DNA from: CAYOUV01 sp964407265
Lineage (GTDB): Bacteria > Chloroflexota > Anaerolineae > Anaerolineales > Villigracilaceae
Assembly (NCBI GenBank): GCA_964407265.1
Contig: CAYOUV010000036.1
Coordinates: forward strand, 1 to 32,163
DNA: 32,163 bases
Direction of reading: 5' to 3'
Each line of letters begins with the position of its first letter. The stretch's first letter is position 1. Position numbers and translations under genes: made by a program. Below, in pieces: positions 16,632 to 23,708 of this stretch. The notes under the pieces are model-generated. The model saw only the letters and a list, made by a program, of their open reading frames with translations. It had not been told where the DNA came from and did no database searches.

Positions 16632-16659
16632 ATTATATGAGATATTCGGAGATTGTCAA
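16632..16659 (-). promoter_or_regulatory. Consensus sigma-70 promoter of the MFS-regulator operon
   Basis: Read on the minus strand, TTGACA (16659-16654) and TATAAT (16637-16632) are both perfect and 16 bp apart. This is the strongest promoter I can see in the window; the operator palindrome follows immediately. Confidence 0.85.
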
Positions 16660-16663
16660 GTAC

Positions 16664-17053
16664 CTATTTCGAGGTTGTTTTTATGAATTTGGCTGCAATT
16701 AAACCGGCAAGTATTGCTCCGATTACCACGCCGGTCAGGCTGGCGAACAGATCGACCAGATCAAAAGTGCGGCTGGGGATAAAAGCCTGTGTCCATTCTT
16801 CGAAGCTGATGAGAACGAAAAGAACCAGGGTTGAGGTGATGACCATTCGGGCCTGGTTGCGCATTGGCTTGACTTGCAGCAGCAGGCTAGCGTTGACAAA
16901 AAAGCTCAGGACGCCGAACAAGATGAAATGTCCGACCTTGTCGCCTCCCTGAAAATTGTAAAATACCCTGGTGAATGCTGGCAGAATATTCAAGTCGGCA
17001 GCAATGATCACCGCTAAAATAAAAAGTGAAAAAATGATGGCTATTCGTTTCAT
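16664..17053 (-). CDS. VanZ-like membrane protein
   Basis: This 129-residue protein has four membrane segments (about 4-20, 40-58, 70-86, 100-122) and the VanZ-family marks GGDKVGHFILFGVLSFF (36-52) and EEWTQAFIPSRTFDLVDLFAS. VanZ proteins are linked to teicoplanin resistance in enterococci, but most VanZ-like proteins have unknown roles. The ATG lies only a few bases after the hairpin and T-run that follow dedA, and no Shine-Dalgarno sequence is visible. Its stop is next to the -35 box of the MFS promoter. Confidence 0.85.
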   Translation of the reverse strand: MKRIAIIFSLFILAVIIAADLNILPAFTRVFYNFQGGDKVGHFILFGVLSFFVNASLLLQVKPMRNQARMVITSTLVLFVLISFEEWTQAFIPSRTFDLVDLFASLTGVVIGAILAGLIAAKFIKTTSK

Positions 17054-17054
17054 A

Positions 17055-17088
17055 TAAAAAATGAGCGGAGACGGTTAGCCGCCTCCGC
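17055..17088 (-). terminator. Intrinsic terminator after dedA, abutting the VanZ-like start codon
   Basis: On the minus strand GCGGAGGCGG (17088-17079) pairs with CCGTCTCCGC (17074-17065), one G-U pair, loop CTAA, followed by a T-run that ends two bases before the VanZ-like ATG. Confidence 0.82.
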
Positions 17089-17107
17089 CAATTAATTAAG
17101 AATTGTT

Positions 17108-17767
17108 TTAAGCTTGCGCTTTTGGCTGCGCTTTGCTTTCCTGATGGGCCTTCCAGGCTTCCATCCCGGCAGGAATGAGCGAAATAAAAATAATCGCCAG
17201 GATGACGACCGAGAAGTTGTGTTTGACGAAGGGAATATTCCCGAAGAAGTAACCGGCGGATATGAAGAGGCTGACCCACACAATCCCGCCAATGACATTG
17301 TACGAGAAAAAATACCCGTAAGACATGCGACCTACCCCGGCCACGAAAGGCGCGAAGGTGCGGATAATTGGTACGAAGCGGGCCAGGAAGATGGTCTTCC
17401 CGCCGTGTTTCTCGAAGAAAGCGTGCGTTCGTTCGATATACTCTTTCTTGAGCCATTTGATCTCCCCGGTGTAGGCACGCTCCCCAATGAAGTGCCCAAT
17501 CCAGTAATTAACCGTGTCGCCTAAAACAGCTGCCACCGCTAACAGACCCAGCAGGGAAACGTGATGAAGTGCGCCTAACGCTGCAAAGGTCCCGGCAGCA
17601 AACAGCAGCGAGTCCCCAGGCAGGAAGGGAGTAACAACAAAACCGGTTTCCATAAAAATCACAAAAAACAGCAGGGCGTAGGTCCACAATCCATACTGCG
17701 CGATGATCTCGGCCAGATGCACATCCAAATGCAGGAACAGGTCGATGAAAAATTTGACTAAATCCAT
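17108..17767 (-). CDS. DedA family membrane protein
   Basis: This 219-residue protein is a DedA/VTT-domain membrane protein; members flip or transport lipids such as undecaprenyl phosphate or phosphatidylethanolamine and support envelope homeostasis. Marks are ETGFVVTPFLPGDSLLFAAG (about 40-60), GDTVNYWIG, and FLARFVPIIRTFAPFVAGVGRM, which holds the conserved Arg residues. The start at 17767 is chosen because GAGGA lies in front; an upstream in-frame start adds six residues. The C-terminal tail is basic and Ala/Gln-rich. It is 35 bp downstream of the PrsW-type gene and ends at a terminator, so it is probably the last gene of the minus-strand envelope group. Confidence 0.92.
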   Translation of the reverse strand: MDLVKFFIDLFLHLDVHLAEIIAQYGLWTYALLFFVIFMETGFVVTPFLPGDSLLFAAGTFAALGALHHVSLLGLLAVAAVLGDTVNYWIGHFIGERAYTGEIKWLKKEYIERTHAFFEKHGGKTIFLARFVPIIRTFAPFVAGVGRMSYGYFFSYNVIGGIVWVSLFISAGYFFGNIPFVKHNFSVVILAIIFISLIPAGMEAWKAHQESKAQPKAQA

Positions 17768-17802
17768 GCTTTCCTCAATCCTCAAAATTTAACAGAGGCC
17801 GA

Positions 17803-19080
17803 TTATACCGTCTCTTCTGGTGTTTTGGGGTTCGGTTCGGGAACCTGCCCGGCTGTTCGCAGGCGCCAATTGGCCCAGACAAGAATGAAGGTTACGATCA
17901 GGGATAAGCCACCCAATCCAAAGCTGGAGATCACCCCGATCTGTTGCAGATTGAATGCGTTCGTGGGAAGGAAATCGGTCAGATTACTAAATCCGAACCC
18001 GAGTGCAAATGCGTTCCAAGTCCCGTGGATCAATACGACGGCCAGGTAGATACCAACCAAACGTAGCAGGTAGCGCCGTTCTTTCCATGCCGAGACCAGT
18101 GCCCAGCCCATCAAACCGCTGTTCAAGATGTGAACGGCACCAGTCCCGACCCGCGTGATCAAAATCATACCCCAACCAATCCCCGGTTGGGCAGATGCGC
18201 CCAGGCTTTCAACCAGCGCATAAGCCGCTCCGCTCAATGCACCCAGGGCAAATCCTTGTCCTGGGGTTGCTATTTTCTTTGCGAAAAGCCACACACCAAT
18301 TGGTTTTAAGCTTTCTTCGATTAATGGGACTAAGACTGAGACGAATGTCAGCTCACCCAGGATGGTAAGCGGGTGATAAATCATTGGTTCCAATATGTGC
18401 AAAACAGTTTGATCGTTTGGAGCATATTGCAAGCGCGTTACCATCTGTTTCAATTGTTCTACCAAACCCGGATTTGCCGCGATCAGGATGAATGTTACCA
18501 GGACGATGATCACGAAGAGTCCGAACTCTGCCAGGATAATCAGGAACGGACCAAGGGACATACCCAGCCCGAAGATGCCCCAGACGCTCCAACGAGGCCC
18601 CAATCTGATCCCACGCGTAGCCAGGGATGCAAAACCCCAGACCGGAATCCCAACCGCCAGAATCGTCACGGGAGGCATTACCCACCAACCGCTCCCCGAA
18701 TTCGTTGTGGCCCATTGTCCAAGCAATAAACTGAGGCCCCAAACGATCACCAACCCGGCAAACAAACCAGGTTTCCAGATCGTGAGTACCTCCGGCTCAG
18801 TCTTGTCCAAAATGCGACGGATACTAAAATATGCAATGACTGCCAGGACCAGCCCAATCAACGTGGTTTCCAGGGCCACAGTGAACATACTGGCACTGGT
18901 TTGATAATCCACGTTTTGAAATAGGGCTATCGCTCCTCTGAATATCAGGATGATGGTGGTCAGGACTATGATCAAGAACGATAACAAACTGAAGGTCAAT
19001 AGCAGGGTCGCTGGCCAGTGAACGGAACCTTCTTTCAAAGGTGGTGTGACCGGGGTGGTCTGAATGGGATTTTCTTGCAC
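17803..19080 (-). CDS. PrsW-type intramembrane metalloprotease (glutamic-type membrane protease)
   Basis: This 425-residue protein has about ten membrane segments. The PrsW-family conserved residues are in order: EESLK at 255-259, E291 in ALVES, H327 in AVHILNSGLMG and H352 in HGTWNAFA. PrsW of Bacillus subtilis cuts the anti-sigma factor RsiW, starting release of a stress sigma factor. The substrate here is unknown, and no sigma/anti-sigma pair is in the window. The start codon is GTG, overlapping the stop of the DsbA-cyclophilin gene by one base (TAGTG), with GAGGAG in front, so translation is coupled. Confidence 0.88.
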   Translation of the reverse strand: MQENPIQTTPVTPPLKEGSVHWPATLLLTFSLLSFLIIVLTTIILIFRGAIALFQNVDYQTSASMFTVALETTLIGLVLAVIAYFSIRRILDKTEPEVLTIWKPGLFAGLVIVWGLSLLLGQWATTNSGSGWWVMPPVTILAVGIPVWGFASLATRGIRLGPRWSVWGIFGLGMSLGPFLIILAEFGLFVIIVLVTFILIAANPGLVEQLKQMVTRLQYAPNDQTVLHILEPMIYHPLTILGELTFVSVLVPLIEESLKPIGVWLFAKKIATPGQGFALGALSGAAYALVESLGASAQPGIGWGMILITRVGTGAVHILNSGLMGWALVSAWKERRYLLRLVGIYLAVVLIHGTWNAFALGFGFSNLTDFLPTNAFNLQQIGVISSFGLGGLSLIVTFILVWANWRLRTAGQVPEPNPKTPEETV

Positions 19081-20330
19081 TATTTCTCCTCAATCTCGAT
19101 ACTTAACAGTTTATCACCTGGTGGTAAAACCGTTCCCAACTGCGGATCGCGTGGTGTCAGGTTTGTGAGAACATCCATGCCAGAAATCACATAGCCGAAG
19201 ATCGTATACATGCCGTCCAGCTTGGAGGCTGGAGCGTAGGTGATGAAAAATTGACTGCCGTTGGTATTCGGTCCGGAATTAGCCATCCCAACTACTCCCG
19301 GTTTATCGAATTTGAGTAGAGGGTTAATCTCATCAGGGATGAAATATCCCGGATTTCCAGAGCCAGTGCCACTTGGATCGCCGGTCTGGGCGACGAAGCC
19401 GGGGATGACGCGGTGGAAGGTGATGTTTTTATACCAGCCGTTGCGGGCCAGGAACACGAAATTGTTGACCGTTATCGGAGCCTTGTCCGCCAATAAATTG
19501 ATGGCGACATCGCCCTTGTCAGTGTGTAACCGGGCAATATATTGTTTTGTTGGATCGATGCTCATGGCTGGGCAGGTGGTAAATTGCCGCTGGCCGAGTG
19601 CGATCAAACGGATGATGCGATCCAGACTATCATAATCTCGCGGCCCGGTGTATGCCTGACCGTTGATCAACATGAAAGGTGTACCGGGGATCGGGATTTG
19701 ACGCCCGTCATCCCAGGCTTTCTGAGCTTTGGCCACCAAAGCTTCGCTGTTCAGATCTGTTTTAAACTGATTTGAATCCAGGCCTAAATCTTCGGCTTGA
19801 GTAGAGACCCACTTGATAAAGTCGTCCGGTGAGAGCTGCTCCCATTCGGATTGTTTTTCGAAGAGTAAATCATGCATATCCCAGAATTTATCCTGTAAAC
19901 CAGCGGCTTCGGCTGCCTGGGTCGCCAGGGCGGCTTTGTCGTGCACCGTGATCAAAGGGAAATGTCGATACACGACGCGAAGATCCTCGGGATGATCGAC
20001 TACCAATTGTTTTAAAATTGGTTCAAGGCCTTTGCAATTCGGGCACTGAAAATCACTGTACACCGTGAAAGTGACCGTAGCGTGAGCGGATCCGCGAATC
20101 CAATCTGCGCTGCTGACTGGGGCAAATAATGAGGGGACATCCGGGCCGGGAGTCGGTTCGGTGGACAGCATGATGCAAGGAAATCCCGGTTTGGGCGTCA
20201 CGGGATTGTTGACCACCTTGGAGGGTAGCGTCGCAGGATCCGTGGCGGGTTTGGTCGGGGTGCTCCCACAAGCCGTCAACATGAAAGCAGATAAGATAAC
20301 GATAGCAATAGCAATCAAATACTTCCGCAT
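19080..20330 (-). CDS. Lipoprotein fusing a DsbA-like thiol oxidoreductase to a cyclophilin
   Basis: This 416-residue protein has a clear lipoprotein signal (LTAC, C21), so it should be anchored to the outer face of the membrane. A Pro/Thr-rich linker leads to a DsbA/thioredoxin-fold domain (about 75-255) with CPNC at 96-99 and the cis-proline segment GTPFMLING. Residues about 264-416 form a cyclophilin-type peptidyl-prolyl isomerase (FHRVIPGFVAQTGDP 305-319, NGSQFFIT 357-364). One chain could thus form or repair disulfides and speed proline isomerisation of exported proteins. Two extra cysteines (C62, C263) flank the oxidoreductase. The ATG at 20330 has GGAG in front. It lies 13 bp after the HEXXH protease gene. 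Confidence 0.9.
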   Translation of the reverse strand: MRKYLIAIAIVILSAFMLTACGSTPTKPATDPATLPSKVVNNPVTPKPGFPCIMLSTEPTPGPDVPSLFAPVSSADWIRGSAHATVTFTVYSDFQCPNCKGLEPILKQLVVDHPEDLRVVYRHFPLITVHDKAALATQAAEAAGLQDKFWDMHDLLFEKQSEWEQLSPDDFIKWVSTQAEDLGLDSNQFKTDLNSEALVAKAQKAWDDGRQIPIPGTPFMLINGQAYTGPRDYDSLDRIIRLIALGQRQFTTCPAMSIDPTKQYIARLHTDKGDVAINLLADKAPITVNNFVFLARNGWYKNITFHRVIPGFVAQTGDPSGTGSGNPGYFIPDEINPLLKFDKPGVVGMANSGPNTNGSQFFITYAPASKLDGMYTIFGYVISGMDVLTNLTPRDPQLGTVLPPGDKLLSIEIEEK

Positions 20331-20343
20331 TGGCAATCTCCCC

Positions 20344-21642
20344 TCATGGTGTGGCTTGGGCGCTGGTTGGCTGAGCGACGGTATTTTGAAGTTGCTGGAA
20401 GGAGGTCATCCAGGAAATTGTGTTGACGAAATCCGCCAGGGACCTGGATTGCGCACGCAAGTCCCGGACAGCCGGCCCGACCGGATCCGCTCCAGCCGCG
20501 CCACCGGGGACATCAGCGTAAGCGCCGTAGAAGGCGAAGTAAGCCTGGTTTAGCTTGCGGATGGCATACCCGTGATCCCAAAAGACCTGGCGGCGTTGTT
20601 CCATATAGGTTTCCGCCTGGTCGATCTTTCCTTCGGAAAGCAATTTATCGACCGTCACACGCGTCAAGCGCATCTCCTTGCGAAAGTCGAAGACCGGACG
20701 AGGCAGGTCGTTCGGGTTAGGCCGCGAACCGGGAAGCGAGACCAAACTCAAGTCCGGGGAGGATGTGTTAGCCAGTTCGGGGTAATAGGTCTTCAAAACC
20801 AGGCTGCCGATTTCTTTTCCGACGATCGAAGCGGTCGTCTCGTTCATCGTTCGCAATTCGGGTGTGGTATCGTAGTTGATACCCAGCGGCCGCAGGGACA
20901 GGTAATTATGTGTCCATTCGTGGGAGACGGTTTCCAGCAGCCAGGATAAATCGGTTGTGCGCATAACCATGGTCGGGTAGCTGCCGATGCCTCCAATTGG
21001 CACAACCAGTGAAGAAACGTTCAATCCCTGGTCGACCTGGTTTTCGAGCGCAGCCTCCTGGTCAACGGTCATTTTAGGAGATAATGAGATATTGGCAATC
21101 TGTTCAATGTGATCGCGCGGAGAGACTATCAGTGCGTTGGGAACGGGGGACATGTGATAGAGCACCGGGGGAACGGGCTGCCCGCCGGCAGTCAAACCCT
21201 GCTGTGCCAGTATACTACTGACCTGTTCCTGTAAGATAGACTCAGCAAATGGCGCCAGTTTGGATTGCTGGTTGTAAAGGTTGTCGAGTTCATGCCGCAG
21301 ATTTGCGGAGGCTGCTTGTTTATCCTTGATGGAGGGATCGGCAAACATCTGGTTGAGCTTGCCTTCATCCTGGAAGATTTGATTACTGACGCGTAAGTAT
21401 TCCATCACGATTTGTTTGCGTGTCTCGCGGTCTATGTAATGGGGACTGCTGATCGAATCTTGCTGGAATTTGATCCAGGCGGCGTTGAACGTCCAGGAGA
21501 TGTAGTCGAATTCCATACTCCGCGTATACGCGCGGGCCCGGTCATAAATGCTGGTATAGATTGGCGTACTGCTTGTCAGCAAGACGACCCACAGGACGAT
21601 GAAGATAACCCACTCAAAAATACGTTGCAACCTGTAGAGCAT
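20344..21642 (-). CDS. Membrane-anchored putative zinc metalloprotease (HEXXH), family not recognised
   Basis: This 432-residue protein has one N-terminal membrane segment (about 10-28), then an extracytoplasmic helical part. The motif HEWTH (241-245) has both His and the Glu of an HEXXH zinc site. N-E-T-T-A follows, with E268 23 residues after the second His, as in gluzincins where this Glu is the third zinc ligand. The C-terminal region (about 310-420) is helical with a Gly/Ala/Pro linker. No Shine-Dalgarno is present; a perfect TATAAT ends seven bases before the ATG, so the mRNA may be leaderless. It heads the run with the DsbA-cyclophilin, PrsW and DedA genes. Protease activity is inferred from the motif only. 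Confidence 0.72.
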   Translation of the reverse strand: MLYRLQRIFEWVIFIVLWVVLLTSSTPIYTSIYDRARAYTRSMEFDYISWTFNAAWIKFQQDSISSPHYIDRETRKQIVMEYLRVSNQIFQDEGKLNQMFADPSIKDKQAASANLRHELDNLYNQQSKLAPFAESILQEQVSSILAQQGLTAGGQPVPPVLYHMSPVPNALIVSPRDHIEQIANISLSPKMTVDQEAALENQVDQGLNVSSLVVPIGGIGSYPTMVMRTTDLSWLLETVSHEWTHNYLSLRPLGINYDTTPELRTMNETTASIVGKEIGSLVLKTYYPELANTSSPDLSLVSLPGSRPNPNDLPRPVFDFRKEMRLTRVTVDKLLSEGKIDQAETYMEQRRQVFWDHGYAIRKLNQAYFAFYGAYADVPGGAAGADPVGPAVRDLRAQSRSLADFVNTISWMTSFQQLQNTVAQPTSAQATP

Positions 21643-21649
21643 GCGGGTG

Positions 21650-21655
21650 ATTATA
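21650..21655 (-). promoter_or_regulatory. -10 box of the envelope protease/folding operon (leaderless start)
   Basis: On the minus strand TATAAT is followed by seven bases and the ATG at 21642. No -35 consensus is evident. Confidence 0.5.
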
Positions 21656-21702
21656 ACCAGAAAAAGTGAGATAGAAATGAGTTTGAATAAATTGAAGAAA
21701 GC

Positions 21703-21731
21703 GAAACCGGCACAATTATTGTGCCGGTTTC
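21703..21731 (-). terminator. Hairpin after the gltD-like gene
   Basis: A perfect 13-bp stem GAAACCGGCACAA (21703-21715) with 21719-21731 and a three-base loop lies between the gltD-like stop and the next promoter. The following T-run is imperfect. Confidence 0.75.
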
Positions 21732-21756
21732 TTCACCCTGCCCTCGGGGATATGCT

Positions 21757-23196
21757 TTATTTTTCGCGCAGGTATTTGTTGATTGAGTGAGCGGCTTTGC
21801 GACCCGCCACCATGGCGGTCACGACCAAATCTGGACCGGTGACGCCGTCGCCACCAGCAAACACGCCTGCGCGAGTAGTCGCGCCAGTTTCTTTGTCAAC
21901 CAGCTTGATCAGACCCCAATTGTGAGTTTCCAATCCAGGGGTTGTATCCCCGATCACGGGATCTGGCCAGTAACCGAGTGCTAGAATGGCCGTATCAGCA
22001 GCTACGCTGAAATTGGAATTCTCTACTGGAATTGGCCGCCGCCGACCTTTTTCGTCCGGTTCGCCTAAACGCATCTCGATACATTCAACCGCAGCCAGCC
22101 GGCCGTCTTCACCGGCTATGAATTTAACCGGTTGGGTCAGGAAGCGATATTTTGCACCTTCTTCCCTGGCCATCTTGCGGTCTTTTCTGCCACCGGGCAT
22201 TTCCTTCTCGGTACGGCGGTACAGGCAGGTAACTTCTTCAGAGCCCATACGCAGAGCTGTCCGCAGGCAGTCGGATGCGGTATCGCCGCCGCCGATCACC
22301 ACCACCCGCTTGCCGATCTCGAGTTTTTCGGCTTTATCCTTAGGCATAATTGCAGGATCAACATTTGCACGGATCAGGAAGTCTGTGGCTTCGAAAACAC
22401 CTGGCAAATCAGTACCGGGTGTGTTTTCCATTGGGGCATCAACGCCGGTTCCGACACCCAAAAAAGCAGCCTCGAACCCTTCACTGAATAAATCGTCGAT
22501 GGTTTTATCTTGGCCAATATAGGTGTTTGCAACGAATTTGACTCCAGCTTGCTTGAATTCTTCCCATTTTTTGAAGAAAACGTCTTTTGGGAGTTTGAAG
22601 TTGGGGATGCCGTATACCATCAAACCACCGGGAGCCGGTTTGCTGTCAAAAATCGTGACCTTATGACCCTGCAAGGTCAATAGTTCAGCGCAGGCAAGTC
22701 CCGCCGGACCAGCCCCAATAATAGCGACTTTTTTGCCAGTTGACTGGCCTACTGGTATAGCATGGCCTGTAGTCGCGCGTTCGAAATCTACAACGAAGGC
22801 TTCCAGCGCGCCGGTTTGTACCGGTTCGTGGTGTTTATTTAGTGCACATGAACCCTGGCAGAGTTGTTCGTGTGGGCAAACGCGGCCGCAAACTTCCGGT
22901 AAGGAGCTGGTCTGATGATAAAGTTGTGCGGCTTCCTGAAAGCGCCCCTGTTCGATCAGCCACATGGCGGAGGGGATGTCATTGTGGGTCGGGCAGGCCA
23001 GCATGCAGGGAGCCGGATCGGGACAGTGGATGCAGCGCCCTGCTTCCAGCTTTGCACGTTCGCTATTAAAAGAAATCACGACATCTTCGAAATCGCAGGT
23101 GCGTTCTCCTGGCGGACGCAAGTCAAGATCGACGAAGGGTTTGTAATAGCGTTCTTTGCGGTCAATGGCGAGGAATTCACTGGGGACAGCTTGCAT
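21757..23196 (-). CDS. gltD: GltD-type NAD(P)-dependent oxidoreductase (glutamate synthase small-subunit family)
   Basis: This 479-residue flavoprotein matches the small subunit of NADPH-glutamate synthase, which feeds electrons from NADPH through FAD and iron-sulfur clusters to the large subunit. Cysteines for two 4Fe-4S clusters are at 55, 58, 64, 68 and 103, 107, 113, 117. The FAD loop IIGAGPAGLA is near 159-168, the NADPH loop IGGGDTASD near 301-309, and AGGD near the end fits the family. AGGAGC precedes the ATG. No large-subunit gene adjoins it within the window. It could pair with a distant GltB, act as a stand-alone enzyme, or be related to NfnB/sulfide dehydrogenase; the symbol reflects family rather than proven role. 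Confidence 0.85.
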   Translation of the reverse strand: MQAVPSEFLAIDRKERYYKPFVDLDLRPPGERTCDFEDVVISFNSERAKLEAGRCIHCPDPAPCMLACPTHNDIPSAMWLIEQGRFQEAAQLYHQTSSLPEVCGRVCPHEQLCQGSCALNKHHEPVQTGALEAFVVDFERATTGHAIPVGQSTGKKVAIIGAGPAGLACAELLTLQGHKVTIFDSKPAPGGLMVYGIPNFKLPKDVFFKKWEEFKQAGVKFVANTYIGQDKTIDDLFSEGFEAAFLGVGTGVDAPMENTPGTDLPGVFEATDFLIRANVDPAIMPKDKAEKLEIGKRVVVIGGGDTASDCLRTALRMGSEEVTCLYRRTEKEMPGGRKDRKMAREEGAKYRFLTQPVKFIAGEDGRLAAVECIEMRLGEPDEKGRRRPIPVENSNFSVAADTAILALGYWPDPVIGDTTPGLETHNWGLIKLVDKETGATTRAGVFAGGDGVTGPDLVVTAMVAGRKAAHSINKYLREK

Positions 23197-23708
23197 GAAT
23201 CTGCTCCTGTAACGATAATGTTTGCATTAATCTCTCTTAAAAGATAATACCTAATCTTAATTGCTTGAGACAGGCAATTATGTCACCAAAGTGGACGACA
23301 ATCGTCACATTAATGTGGTTAAGCTGGGCATTGTGACAATTTTCATTTATGATTGTTGAAAATGGATACCTGCTAAGCTGTCTGGGCACAAGCATGAAAC
23401 TTCTTGTGAGGTTAGGCGTATGATTAATCGGTCATCATATTTAGTTGATTGGTTTTTGATATCAATAATTTTGATTCGAGTAAGATGACAAAAATAATTT
23501 ACATAAGGAATCAGGGGCCTGAGATTTCTATCAAGAATTATATAGTTAACCATGGGTTTTATTGATATTATTGTATCCCGAGCATTTGTCCTGGGTTGGT
23601 AAAAGCTCAATTCATGTACGCACTGGCCAGGATTTTAACGCAACGATTGAGTTTCTATTTGGTTATGGAGACCTGTAAAAACTCACCTTTTTGTGGAGGT
23701 TGAATAGC
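23197..23708. other. AT-rich intergenic region between divergent gltD-like and efflux genes
   Basis: About 510 bases with no convincing gene. It holds several inverted repeats: TAATTGC-N9-GCAATTA (23258-23280), CACATTAATGTG (23306-23317), ATTGTGACAAT (23330-23340) and ATTTTCA-N11-TGAAAAT (23339-23363). A TATTAT (minus, 23249-23244) may be a gltD -10 box. The region must contain the two divergent promoters; the repeats cluster on the gltD side. Confidence 0.5.

Noticed and set aside
23347..23610. 87-residue minus-strand open frame in the AT-rich gap
   Set aside because: It begins with TTG, has no ribosome site, lies in AT-rich DNA and shows no recognisable domain.
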